64,000 nt of DNA, taken from positions 1-64,000 of the forward strand of contig JACPBY010000004.1 of NCBI GenBank assembly GCA_016180065.1, given 5' to 3'. The notes beneath the pieces were generated by a model, which was not told the origin of the DNA, did no database searches, and worked only from the letters and a program-made list of their open reading frames with translations. Positions 23,082 through 31,078 of the stretch are shown in pieces. Source of the DNA: Candidatus Woesearchaeota archaeon. Lineage in GTDB: Archaea; Nanobdellota; Nanobdellia; Woesearchaeales; UBA10216. Position 1 is the stretch's first letter, and every line of letters begins with the position of its first letter. The position numbers and the translations under genes were made by a program.

Positions 23082-23588
23082 ATGCGTAAAAAGGGCCAAT
23101 ACATCATCCTTGATGCTTTTATTGCAGCAATGATGCTTGCTGTAGGAATAATGCTCATACTGGCAACGAGGCACAGCTCCAGCTACCTGAAGCAGCCAGT
23201 TATTGCCTCACAGGACCTGGCATCTTCTCTGGGCTCCACAAAGCTGAGCGACCTTAACGACCCGCTGGTCCTTAACATGACGTCTGAGGGGATAATAACC
23301 GCGCTTGATAACACTGTCCTGCAGCAGGCAGCAGAGTTTTACAAGCGCAACATGGCAGCCAGCGCTGCCGAGCTGATACGGAATGTGAGCGCAAGGCTGA
23401 TAGCCCCGCAGTACAGCTTTGAGGTCAGGGTAAACAACGAACTAATTTATTCAAGAGCTTCAGGAGAAGGGTCAAGGCGAAACCAAAGCAGGCTTGTGAT
23501 AGCCTCAAGAAAGGTGCTGTTTGGGGTGTTAAACGACACCGTGGAGTTGTGGGGCCCGTGGATAGGCGAAGTGACCGTGTGGGAGTAA
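23082..23588 (+). CDS. Minor pilin-like protein
   Basis: A 168-residue protein beginning MRKKGQYIILDAFIAAMMLAVGIML, a compact class III signal with KKG before the cleavage point, followed by the core helix. The rest is a soluble domain with regular hydrophobic spacing. I took the ATG at 23082 instead of an upstream GTG at 23043 because it gives the short basic leader usual for prepilins and does not overlap the previous gene. Confidence 0.7.
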   Translation: MRKKGQYIILDAFIAAMMLAVGIMLILATRHSSSYLKQPVIASQDLASSLGSTKLSDLNDPLVLNMTSEGIITALDNTVLQQAAEFYKRNMAASAAELIRNVSARLIAPQYSFEVRVNNELIYSRASGEGSRRNQSRLVIASRKVLFGVLNDTVELWGPWIGEVTVWE

Positions 23589-23592
23589 GAAG

Positions 23593-24837
23593 ATGGGCAG
23601 CATAGGCAGTAAAATGAGGCGCAAGCAGGGATTGTTTTTTACATCAGTTGCGTTCATAATAGTCATAATACTTGTCTTGACTTTCTCTCCCCCCAGGCCA
23701 ATAACCCTTGCTTATGAAACCCAGGCCATGGAGGCAAGGGCAAGGATGGTGAATGAGCACACCAAAGCTGTTGTTAACAGCTACCTGCCCCTTGCCATCC
23801 GGATTTCAGCGTACAACACGTTTGCTGCCCTCGCGGAATTCCTGCAGGAAAAAAGCAGGCAGGGAAAAGGAAAATATTTTGCAACAACCGAGCTTTTCAA
23901 CCTGACATTCAGCGAAGTAATGGTTAACGGCACAATCTGCTGTGACATACAAGGCCCTCCGGACTGGCCAAGCTGCGACAGTGACGTCAAGGCTGATGTT
24001 CTTGACCGGAGCAAGCACCTAAGCATAGATGACTGCCTGGAAAAGCCGGTGATGAGAGATAAAAACCTCTCCATACTTTTGAAGCGGATTGAAAATGCCT
24101 CGTTCGTTGCGCTCAGGGTGAATACGAGCATAGGAGGGTATGACCTGAAAGATGCAAGGATAATAGAGCTTTTCCAGGACAACCGCACAGGCCCGTGGAA
24201 GGTTGGCATTAATGTCTCAGTAAACTACTCCATAACTGTCGGGGATATTTCAGTCAACAATTCAAAAAACATCTCTGTCCTTTTCAGCATAGAAGGCATA
24301 CCTGACCCGCTTTATCCTGTAGAAAGCTGGTTTGTTGACGAAGATGGGGATACTGTCACGGGCGCAGCCGGCGACCCTGACGAGCGCATTTACACCAACT
24401 ACTTCAATGCCACAAACATCACAAAGTGGAACTTATCGAACCTTTACAGGCAGGCAGACTGGAGGCTTTACAAGCATGATGAGAACGCTTCCAGCTTCCT
24501 CATGAGATTTTACGGCATGGATGAGCGCTCGCCCTGCTGCGGAGTTGAAAGCCTGATAAACCCGTTCACAATGGAAACTGTCAATGGCAGGGTGGAAAAG
24601 CCATACGTGGACTGGTGCTACTATGGCGGCAACAACCGCTGCACTTCATCACAGGCAGGCAGCATGTGGAATGTTACCTGCATGACAAACCCTGTTGACC
24701 AGGACACCGAGAAGTTCTACAGGTTCGCAATCAGCAGCTACCACGCCTCCCAATACAACGCAACAAACCACCTCTACGGATTAGACCCTGATGGTGCAGG
24801 CCCGCTTCCTGCCTGCGCAGAAACGCCATTTCCATAG
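23593..24837 (+). CDS. Large surface protein with prepilin-like N-terminus
   Basis: A 414-residue protein. After a short basic leader (RRKQGLFFTSVAFIIVIILVLTF) with one hydrophobic helix comes a long extracellular domain with many N-x-S/T sites and six to eight Cys residues in CC and CxxC-like settings (ICCDIQG, SPCCGVES). It starts 4 bases after the minor pilin gene. I do not recognise the domain. The order suggests it is assembled with the pilin-like proteins, perhaps as a filament tip. Confidence 0.7.
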   Translation: MGSIGSKMRRKQGLFFTSVAFIIVIILVLTFSPPRPITLAYETQAMEARARMVNEHTKAVVNSYLPLAIRISAYNTFAALAEFLQEKSRQGKGKYFATTELFNLTFSEVMVNGTICCDIQGPPDWPSCDSDVKADVLDRSKHLSIDDCLEKPVMRDKNLSILLKRIENASFVALRVNTSIGGYDLKDARIIELFQDNRTGPWKVGINVSVNYSITVGDISVNNSKNISVLFSIEGIPDPLYPVESWFVDEDGDTVTGAAGDPDERIYTNYFNATNITKWNLSNLYRQADWRLYKHDENASSFLMRFYGMDERSPCCGVESLINPFTMETVNGRVEKPYVDWCYYGGNNRCTSSQAGSMWNVTCMTNPVDQDTEKFYRFAISSYHASQYNATNHLYGLDPDGAGPLPACAETPFP

Positions 24838-24847
24838 CTAAACAGCA

Positions 24848-25645
24848 ATGATAAAGAAAACGCTCGTAACGGCAAAGAACACGGCAGGATTTTTCCTTGC
24901 AGTTGCCAACGCATTTAACCCGCTCTATTATCGCGCTATAACACAGAAGCCACTTGGCACCATAATTGGCCATGTCCTCTATCTGCTGCTCATTATTGTG
25001 CTGCTGACAGCAGCAACTGTCCTGCCATCTCTGCAGCTGAAGGAGCTTCTTGAAATCAGGGTAAAAGCCGCTCTGGAAACCAAAGAGCCAATACAGGCAA
25101 AAATCAGCTGGCTGGGAAACACCCAGATTTTCGTGAACACCACAGTGAATGAGAAGGAAGCGGAGAAATATGACCTTGCCCTCTCGTCATCAGAGCTTCG
25201 CTCAAAACCAGCCCTGTGCTTTTTCAGAAATGAGGTGTGCCAGCTGTTCGGTGTTAAGCAGGGCTCAATCCCCATTTCCGAGCTTAATATAGGCAAAGCA
25301 GGCAAGGCATCAAGTGCAACCTTAACACTCCTTGCCATAATGCTGCCGGGGCTGCTTATCCTGCTATACCTTTCACTGGCTGTGAAATACCTGGCGCTTG
25401 CCATTGCTGCAGCAGCAATCGGGTACATTGCCATCAAAGTTACAAAGAGGGACACGGGCATGCTTGACACAATAAAGATAGCCGCATATTCAATGACTGC
25501 CCTCGCAGTGCTTGACTTTGCAGCATACCTGCTTCAGAACAGCCCTGTCAAAATACCAGCCTTTGCCCCGCTGCTTGCTTATCTGGCGATACTGGCCGTT
25601 GCATTATTCCTCCATGGCGTGGCAAGGGTGGATGACAGAATTTAA
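24848..25645 (+). CDS. Multi-pass membrane protein, DUF1189-like layout
   Basis: A 265-residue membrane protein. The N-terminal region NAFNPLYYRAITQKPLGTIIGHVLYLLLI is followed by an extracellular domain of about 100 residues with a Cys pair, then four close hydrophobic helices. The overall plan (helix, external domain, helix bundle) resembles DUF1189 proteins, which I offer only as a resemblance. It follows the large surface protein by 10 bases and ends the surface-protein operon. Confidence 0.65.
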   Translation: MIKKTLVTAKNTAGFFLAVANAFNPLYYRAITQKPLGTIIGHVLYLLLIIVLLTAATVLPSLQLKELLEIRVKAALETKEPIQAKISWLGNTQIFVNTTVNEKEAEKYDLALSSSELRSKPALCFFRNEVCQLFGVKQGSIPISELNIGKAGKASSATLTLLAIMLPGLLILLYLSLAVKYLALAIAAAAIGYIAIKVTKRDTGMLDTIKIAAYSMTALAVLDFAAYLLQNSPVKIPAFAPLLAYLAILAVALFLHGVARVDDRI

Positions 25646-25680
25646 AAAGCCGCCCTCTTCTTTAGCTATTGCGGTACAAG

Positions 25681-26682
25681 ATGAAAACAAGTGAAATTGT
25701 CTGCCTAGGCATTGAAAGCACAGCACATACTTTTAGTGTAGGAATAGCAACTGCAACTGTGGCTGAAAAAACAAGAGGCAAGGTGCTTGCAAATGTTATA
25801 AAACAATTCACAACAAAAACCGGAGGCATAATACCAGCAGAGGCTGCAGAGCACCACGTTGAGGTTTGTGATGTTGCAATAAAGGAGGCGTTAGCTGCAG
25901 CAGCAATCAAGATCAGGGATGTTGACATAATTTCTTTTTCACAGGGCCCAGGAATAGGGCACTGCCTCAGGATAGGGGCGGCAGCCGCAAGGACCCTGGC
26001 AGTTGTGCACAAAAAGCCGCTCGTTGGGGTGAACCACTGCATTTCGCACCTTGAAATAGGCAAGCTTCTCACAGCAGCGAAAGACCCGGTTCTCCTGTAC
26101 GCTTCAGGAGCAAACACTCAGGTCATTGCGTTTGAGGCAGGAAAATACAGAATCTTCGGGGAAACGCTGGACCAAGGAGTGGGCAACATGCTGGACGCAT
26201 TCGCCAGGCATATCGGCCTTGGCTTTCCAGGAGGGCCACAGGTAATGAAGATGGCAAAGGGTGGGAAAAATTACATTGAGCTGCCTTACGTTGTAAAGGG
26301 GATGGACGTAAGCTTTGGCGGAATACTTACAAACATCACGCGCAAATACGACAACGGCAGCTACAGCAAGGAGGACCTGTGCTACTCGCTGCAGGAAACT
26401 ACCTTTGCCATGCTTGTGGAAGTGGCGGAGAGGGCGCTTGCACACACAGGCAAGACTGAGTTGCTGCTTGGAGGCGGGGTTGCCTGCAACGCAAGGCTCC
26501 AGGAGATGTGCAGAATAATGTGCGAGGAGAGAGGAGCAAAGCTGTTTGTGCCCGAAAGGCAGTTCCTCGTGGACAACGGAGCTATGATAGCCTGGCTTGG
26601 CATCCTTGAATACCTGAAAGGCACAAGGACGCCTGTGGAACGTTCAGCGATAAAGCCATACTGGAGGACGGATGAGGCTTAA
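25681..26682 (+). CDS. kae1: tRNA N6-adenosine threonylcarbamoyltransferase Kae1 (KEOPS)
   Basis: A 333-residue ASKHA-fold enzyme that transfers the threonylcarbamoyl group to A37 of ANN-decoding tRNAs within the KEOPS complex. Family marks include the N-terminal LGIESTAHTFSVGI, metal ligands in NHCISHLEIG, the ATP-site LLGGGVACN and the C-terminal DNGAMIAWLG. It ends PYWRTDEA with no Bud32 kinase fused behind, unlike many euryarchaeal versions. I used the ATG at 25681. A TATA-like tttaaaaagc lies about 35 bases upstream. Confidence 0.95.
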   Translation: MKTSEIVCLGIESTAHTFSVGIATATVAEKTRGKVLANVIKQFTTKTGGIIPAEAAEHHVEVCDVAIKEALAAAAIKIRDVDIISFSQGPGIGHCLRIGAAAARTLAVVHKKPLVGVNHCISHLEIGKLLTAAKDPVLLYASGANTQVIAFEAGKYRIFGETLDQGVGNMLDAFARHIGLGFPGGPQVMKMAKGGKNYIELPYVVKGMDVSFGGILTNITRKYDNGSYSKEDLCYSLQETTFAMLVEVAERALAHTGKTELLLGGGVACNARLQEMCRIMCEERGAKLFVPERQFLVDNGAMIAWLGILEYLKGTRTPVERSAIKPYWRTDEA

Positions 26683-26751
26683 GTCACAGAATCAGCCGCA
26701 GCCTCAATCACCCGCTTAATGTCACCGGTGAAAGCTTTACTTGCATTTATA

Positions 26752-26840
26752 GAGAACTTTGAATAACCACATATTTATGATTCTTGTTCAAAGTTCTCTT
26801 AGACAACTTTGCTATATAACTGGGATAATTAAAGTTGTCT
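26752..26840. repeat. Two tandem perfect inverted repeats with related arms
   Basis: The first pair is GAGAACTTTGAA (26752-26763) and TTCAAAGTTCTC (26787-26798). The second is AGACAACTTT (26801-26810) and AAAGTTGTCT (26831-26840). Both arms contain AACTTT and both loops are AT-rich with TATA-like runs (atatttat, ctatataac). They sit two bases apart in the 370-base gap between kae1 and the next gene. The remainder of the gap (26841-27054) holds short GC/AT motifs (CCGAAAATTCCGCAAG, CCGAAAATCTTGCGG) but no gene that I can see. Confidence 0.7.
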
Positions 26841-27054
26841 GTAATTTCAATAGCGACTGTTTCGCCATCTCTGCTATGTCAACAATCACGCCATTGTGTT
26901 TTTTCCGAAAATTCCGCAAGCCTTCCGCAGAAATGCGTTTTTGGCGTTGTTTATGCGCCGCTTCCGGAATATTTCCTGGCGTTGCCGAAAATCTTGCGGC
27001 TTTTATTGGCTAAGGTTCATTAATTCCAGCTTCTATTCTCAGCTGCGGTGAGGC

Positions 27055-27468
27055 ATGACGAAGTTAGTGTTGTCTGAGAAAAAGCTTACGGCTGCCTGTG
27101 CAGCAACAGCCCTAATAGGCATAGCAAGCATTTTTATTATTTCCTTACTGGCAGAGCCATTGCGGCTATCGCCGGGTGAAGCTGCAAGAGGAAGCACAGG
27201 CAGCAGCGCAAGCCAGAAAGCAAAAATCTCAGGATTTGTTGATTCTGTAGACATTAAGGAAAGCCATGCTGTTATTGGAATAGCGGCTTTAGAGGCTGTT
27301 GAAGCGATAAGCTTTGACACCAGCTATGTAAAGCGCCTTGGCCTTGAAAGGTTCCAGGAAGTTGAAGCGCTTGGCGAGCTCAGGCGTTACAAGGGCAGGG
27401 AGTCTTTTGTAATTGCAAAAATAAAGCTGCTTAACAGGAATACGAGCTTCTGCCAATCAGGTGATTAA
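27055..27468 (+). CDS. Membrane-anchored protein with OB-fold-like domain
   Basis: A 137-residue protein with one N-terminal hydrophobic helix (TAACAATALIGIASIFIISLLA). A Ser/Gly linker and a beta-rich domain of about 80 residues follow (ISGFVDSVDIKESHAVIGIAAL...SFVIAKIKLLN), with the strand pattern of an OB fold. It overlaps the TctA-like permease start by 8 bases, so the two are co-translated. The role is unknown; pairing with a permease suggests an extracytoplasmic accessory domain. Confidence 0.6.
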   Translation: MTKLVLSEKKLTAACAATALIGIASIFIISLLAEPLRLSPGEAARGSTGSSASQKAKISGFVDSVDIKESHAVIGIAALEAVEAISFDTSYVKRLGLERFQEVEALGELRRYKGRESFVIAKIKLLNRNTSFCQSGD

Positions 27469-28684
27469 CTTGCCGGCTGAATTTTTCATCCTTCTCTTTG
27501 CTGCGGCAGCAGGTGTTGCAGCCGGAATAATAACAGGCATACTCCCTGGCTTGCACATAAACCTTGTTGCAGTAGCTGTTTCATCTATGGTAATCGCCAA
27601 AGAGCTTGACCCGGTTGCTGTTGCGGTTTTCATCATTTCAATGTCAATCAGCCACGTATTCCACGAGTTTGTGCCCTCTGTTTTTCTTGGCTTTTCAGAA
27701 TCAGAATCAGCGCTTTCAGTCCTTCCGGGGCACAGGATGCTCATGAAAGGGCAGGGCAGGAAGGCAGTCATGTTAGCATCTTTCGGGGCACTTTCCGGAA
27801 CTCTTGCTTTAATCATGATTTCGCCATTGCTGCTGATAGCAATAAAGCCTGTTTTTTCTGCAACAAAAAGCCACATCGCCCTAATCCTGATTGGAGTGAT
27901 TGCCGTCCACTTTATCAAATGCGGCAAAAAGCCAAAAGCGCTCGCAATAAACGCAACTGTCCTTTTCCTCTCAGGAGCCTTTGGGCTGGCTGTCTTCAGC
28001 CTGCCAAACCTAAAAGAGCCGCTGTTGCCGATGTTTTCAGGGCTTTTCGGGCTCAGCTCCATCATCGGAGGGCTCCTGAGCGGGTCATCCTTTCCAGTGC
28101 AGCAAAAGGCAGCAGCCATAAAAGCCGGGAGCGCGCTCAAAGTTGCAAAACTGGCATCTGTCGGGCTTTTTTCCAGCTCGCTTATGGGCATGTTCCCGGC
28201 TCTTGGGCCTGCCCAGGCAGCTATGCTTGGCACTGCCTCATTAAGAAAATTGAAAGCCCCGGCTTACATGTTTCTTCTTGGGACAATAGCGTCAGCCTCA
28301 ATGCTCTTCGCGCTACTGACGCTTTACTCTTTCGGAAAAGCAAGGAACGGCTCAATAGCCGTGATGGGCGAGTTGCTGGAAATCAATTTAGCTTCTGCAA
28401 GCCTGCTGCTCGCAGTTGCAGCTGTTGCAGCTTCTGCAGCATGCATAACTGTTGCCATGGTTTCCAAGCTGTTTGTTATGGCTGCTGGAAAAATGAACTA
28501 CTGCCTTATAAGCTGGCTGACGATTGCTTTTATCATTGCTTTCGTTGCACTAATCTCAGGCATTATCGGGCTGCTTGTGCTGGCTACAGCAACCGCAATC
28601 GGCATGGTGCCTGTCCTCACCAGGTCAAGCAGGCAGCTCCTCATGGGCTGCCTGATGGTGCCGGTGATTGGGCACTACCTCTGA
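27461..28684 (+). CDS. TctA-family (DUF112-like) permease
   Basis: A 407-residue polytopic membrane protein with about ten hydrophobic segments. The N-terminal GIITGILPGLHINLVAV and the mid-protein MFPALGPAQAAMLGTA correspond to the two Gly-Pro-rich hairpins of the TctA/tripartite-type permease fold. Archaea carry a distinct branch of this family with unknown substrates. It starts at GTG 27461 within the end of the previous gene; a TTG at 27470 is an alternative. Confidence 0.75.
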   Translation: MINLPAEFFILLFAAAAGVAAGIITGILPGLHINLVAVAVSSMVIAKELDPVAVAVFIISMSISHVFHEFVPSVFLGFSESESALSVLPGHRMLMKGQGRKAVMLASFGALSGTLALIMISPLLLIAIKPVFSATKSHIALILIGVIAVHFIKCGKKPKALAINATVLFLSGAFGLAVFSLPNLKEPLLPMFSGLFGLSSIIGGLLSGSSFPVQQKAAAIKAGSALKVAKLASVGLFSSSLMGMFPALGPAQAAMLGTASLRKLKAPAYMFLLGTIASASMLFALLTLYSFGKARNGSIAVMGELLEINLASASLLLAVAAVAASAACITVAMVSKLFVMAAGKMNYCLISWLTIAFIIAFVALISGIIGLLVLATATAIGMVPVLTRSSRQLLMGCLMVPVIGHYL

Positions 28685-28719
28685 AAAAAACGTCATTGAA
28701 TATGAGGAGAAGTTTGCCG

Positions 28720-28956
28720 CTAGTTTAGCTTCAGCGCCTTCTTCATAGCGTTCTTGTCAAAGCCCACGATGAACTGGCCGTCAATCTCTATTACAGGAAC
28801 GCCCATCTGGCCTGACTTGTCAACCATGTGCTGCAAAGCCTTTTGGTCTGCCGCAACATTTACCTCACTATACTGAATGTTGTTCTCCTTCAAAAAGGCC
28901 TTCGCCCTCTCGCACCAAGGGCATGTAGGAGTGCTGTAGACTGTCACGTCAGGCAT
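28720..28956 (-). CDS. Glutaredoxin-like protein, copy 2
   Basis: A 78-residue thioredoxin-fold protein with CPWC at residues 12-15 and the cis-Pro loop MGVPVIEIDG. It is a duplicate of the protein at 14330-14569. Bases 28799-28862 are identical to the other copy without a single mismatch while both flanks have diverged. A strong ribosome-binding site (ggaggaag) precedes the ATG, placed in the end of the small membrane-protein gene at 28974-29093. Confidence 0.88.
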   Translation of the reverse strand: MPDVTVYSTPTCPWCERAKAFLKENNIQYSEVNVAADQKALQHMVDKSGQMGVPVIEIDGQFIVGFDKNAMKKALKLN

Positions 28957-28973
28957 TTTTTACTTCCTCCCTG

Positions 28974-29093
28974 CTAGCTTAACTTCAAAATAATAAAAAG
29001 TGCAGCTACCACTGCTATAATTACAACTATCACGTCGTGCATGCAAGGCCCGCCAAACCGCCTGCACTTGCTCATCCTGCAAAGCCAAGCCAT
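28974..29093 (-). CDS. Small Cys-rich single-pass membrane protein (39 aa)
   Basis: A 39-codon frame. The N-terminal half is basic with three to four Cys residues (WLCRMSKCRRFGGPC) and the second half is one hydrophobic helix (DVIVVIIAVVAALFIILKL). A TATA box (tttataaa, 29125-29132) lies about 30 bases before the ATG, and the gene ends 17 bases before the glutaredoxin start. It is therefore the first gene of that operon and may be a membrane thiol partner of the glutaredoxin. Confidence 0.55.
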   Translation of the reverse strand: MAWLCRMSKCRRFGGPCMHDVIVVIIAVVAALFIILKLS

Positions 29094-29135
29094 GTTTTTT
29101 GACCAACCCTGAACTTGGCCAGCCAGTTTATAAAT

Positions 29136-30275
29136 TTAACTGAACTCAAGCAAAAACTGAATGTTTGAATCGCCTGTTGGGGATTCTATGATTACGCCAC
29201 TTCCCCTGCCTGCATTGAATCTTTCATTGATAAAGACAGTGCCCTCAAACCTTGACAGGTAGCCTGATGGCTCATTTCGGGAGTTCTCAACAAAATCCTT
29301 ATACGCGCTGTAGTCCTGCACGACGTAAACATTGACCGGGCTTGTTGATGACAGCTCAAAGTCTACGGTTATGGCATCCTGCGCAAAATTATAAGCAGGG
29401 TTGTGAAGATACTGGAAAGTCACCCACCCCTTATTCAGGCTAAGCTTCTGCTCCTGCCTTGTGGCTGCAAAATTCATCACAACATAGCACTCTTTTCTCT
29501 CGCAATGCATTCCCACTCCGGCATCGCTGTAAAGGCCATCCCTGTCCAGAAGCGTTGCCCTGTGGCCAGGACTGCCAAGCCAGCCATCCACAGCGGCCCT
29601 TGAGAGGTCTGTTTCTTCCGTTATTGAGCTGGAGAAGAACAGGTTCTCGTTTGCAACCACAAAGATTACGCCCCTGCTGGAAAGGCGTTTCTTCACGTCG
29701 TTCCCTGCCGAGTCCGTGTGGTGGAAGCCCTCAATAGGCAAAGCCTCTGCGTAAGACCTTGCCACTTCAGCTATTCTCTCGTTCCACCTCAAAGCCTTTA
29801 TGCCTGCTTTTTTCCTTTCCTCATTAGCAAGGCCGAATATTTTCTGCTCAATCTTTTCAGCATCAAGGCTGGATGCGTCAAAAACAGCAGTTTTGTATTC
29901 CTTCAGCGGAATCTCAAGGTTTATCATGTCAAAGCCCACGTCATAGCTTAGAAACTCAAAGCGAAATTCAAAGCTGCTTCCTGAAGTTTTGTCATTGCCA
30001 AGAAAGATGAGAGTTCCGGGCACCAACGCTTTTTTGGCAATTGTTACCGTGCCGTTGCTTGTATTGCCAAGCGCCTGGCCGTTAAGGAAAACCTTGCCAT
30101 CAACAACTTCTCCTGTCTCATTGATTGAGAATGCCAGCGTTACATGGCTTTCGCCAAGCACCCTGCCAAGGCCAATGCTTTCACTATCCAGCTTCCCAAT
30201 GTCGCAGCCAGAAACAATAACTGCCATAGCGGCTATTGCCGCGAAAAGCAAGCCTTGAATCCTTACAGCAGCCAT
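29136..30275 (-). CDS. CAP/SCP-domain lipoprotein-like secreted protein
   Basis: A 379-residue exported protein. The N-terminal helix ends AVIVSGC, a lipobox-like site. Residues about 145-270 form a CAP (SCP/PR1) domain: NEERKKAGIKALRWNERIAEVARSYA, then GFHHTDS, and GWLGSPGHRATLLD with the usual His and Glu residues, ending CYVVMNFA. A beta-rich domain precedes it and another follows. ATG 30275 was chosen because the TATA sequence ctatttaagc lies about 25 bases upstream. CAP proteins in microbes are extracellular with unsettled activity. Confidence 0.8.
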   Translation of the reverse strand: MAAVRIQGLLFAAIAAMAVIVSGCDIGKLDSESIGLGRVLGESHVTLAFSINETGEVVDGKVFLNGQALGNTSNGTVTIAKKALVPGTLIFLGNDKTSGSSFEFRFEFLSYDVGFDMINLEIPLKEYKTAVFDASSLDAEKIEQKIFGLANEERKKAGIKALRWNERIAEVARSYAEALPIEGFHHTDSAGNDVKKRLSSRGVIFVVANENLFFSSSITEETDLSRAAVDGWLGSPGHRATLLDRDGLYSDAGVGMHCERKECYVVMNFAATRQEQKLSLNKGWVTFQYLHNPAYNFAQDAITVDFELSSTSPVNVYVVQDYSAYKDFVENSRNEPSGYLSRFEGTVFINERFNAGRGSGVIIESPTGDSNIQFLLEFS

Positions 30276-30335
30276 GAGCAGCAATCCGGAAACGCTGCTT
30301 AAATAGGTTTGGCTTTTTAGCCCAATAAGAATAAG

Positions 30336-30410
30336 CGCCCCCTCCGGGATTTGAACCCGGATTAAAAGCTCCGGAAGCTCTTGTCATAGTCCGGATTAGA
30401 CCAAGGGGGC
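30336..30410 (-). tRNA. tRNA-Arg(CCG)
   Basis: Uninterrupted tRNA of 75 nt: acceptor GCCCCCT/AGGGGGC, anticodon stem AGAGC/GCTTT around the loop TTCCGGA (anticodon CCG), T-arm CCGGG-TTCAAAT-CCCGG. The D-loop has GGA, giving A20, an arginine identity base. Discriminator G, CCA not encoded. It lies 17 bases downstream of the next tRNA gene on the same strand. Confidence 0.9.
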
Positions 30411-30427
30411 ATGAATCGGATGGTAAG

Positions 30428-30555
30428 CGCCCCCACTGGGAATTGAACCCAGATCTCAGCCTTGCCGTGTCGTTTTTTGGTTGAGCTTTTTGCCCACCAC
30501 AGTGGGGAAAAAGGTCATTCGCGGGGCCGCATCTTGTCCGTTGGACCATAGGGGC
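30428..30555 (-). tRNA. tRNA-Arg, probable anticodon GCG, with about 56-nt intron
   Basis: The acceptor GCCCCTA pairs with TGGGGGC, the D-loop has GGA (A20), the anticodon stem is CGGCC/GGCTG, and the T-arm is CTGGG-TTCAATT-CCCAG with discriminator G. The anticodon loop is interrupted, probably at the usual 37/38 site (intron 30463-30518). This gives CCGCGAA with anticodon GCG. Base 33 would then be C instead of the near-universal U, so either this is a genuine oddity or the splice sites differ. The intron contains a CCCAC/GTGGG hairpin and a core shared with the intron of tRNA-Arg at 50266-50393. Confidence 0.65.
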
Positions 30556-30562
30556 AACAAGG

Positions 30563-30625
30563 GCAGTGCAAGTCGGCAGTTGCCGACTGCACAGTCGGGC
30601 GCATCCCGACTTGTGCCTGCCTTTA
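30563..30625. repeat. Long imperfect hairpin upstream of tRNA-Arg
   Basis: The region folds as nested inverted repeats: GTCGGCA/TGCCGAC in the first half, and CAAGTCGG pairing with CCGACTTG, with flanking GGCAG/CTGCC. It lies just before the 5' end of the tRNA-Arg gene. A motif copy shared with tRNA introns (30651-30673) follows. Confidence 0.5.
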
Positions 30626-30691
30626 TCAACCCTCGCCGAAATGACTGGGCGAAAGGGTCAATCAAGAAAACGAGGAATGGGGCGTTTAAAT

Positions 30692-31078
30692 ATGTTGCTG
30701 TGGCAGCGGCTGTTTTTCGCAACGTTTTTAAGCTGTTTCAGATGGAAAACTGCCCTGTTCAGAGTTTTCCGTTCGCAGTGGTATGAAGAAAAACTGTCAA
30801 AGTTGGATGGTTCTGAAAGGACAAGAGTGGAAAAGTTTGAGCAGGCGCTGAAAGAGCAGCCTTTTAGCGGAAAGCCTTTGGGATATGAATTCTTTCGTGA
30901 GAAGAAATTTGACGGCAAGAGATTGATTTTCTTAGTTTATTCAGAGCATCAAGTTGTGTTTTTGGTAACAATTGTTGAGAAAAAAGTCCAACAGCAAGCT
31001 ATTGACATGATAAAATTGAGCTTGGATGCTTACAAAGAGCTGATTGAGAGAATCATCAAAGATTCTAAATCTCTCTGA
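30692..31078 (+). CDS. RelE-like toxin, start uncertain (possible frameshift)
   Basis: The C-terminal 100 residues (SQWYEEKLSKLDGSERTRVEKFEQAL, then YEFFREKKFDGKRLIFLVYSEHQVVFLVTI) look like a RelE/ParE-fold mRNA-interferase toxin of the kind common in DPANN genomes. The start is a problem. The only in-frame ATG near the domain (30692) lies inside the TATA-like tttaaatat. An ATG at 30742, well placed after that TATA, is in another frame and closes after 14 codons. A one-base frameshift or a non-AUG start is possible. Its 3' end overlaps the antitoxin on the other strand by 14 bases. Confidence 0.5.
   Translation: MLLWQRLFFATFLSCFRWKTALFRVFRSQWYEEKLSKLDGSERTRVEKFEQALKEQPFSGKPLGYEFFREKKFDGKRLIFLVYSEHQVVFLVTIVEKKVQQQAIDMIKLSLDAYKELIERIIKDSKSL

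Noticed and set aside
24848-25645. Prepilin peptidase
   Set aside because: The protein is polytopic and near pilins, but lacks the paired Asp residues (GxGD) of the peptidase family.
27919-28728. Plus-strand reading frame of 269 codons in another frame of the TctA-like gene
   Set aside because: It overlaps the permease gene on the same strand; its composition (Arg, Ser, Cys) is that of a shadow frame.
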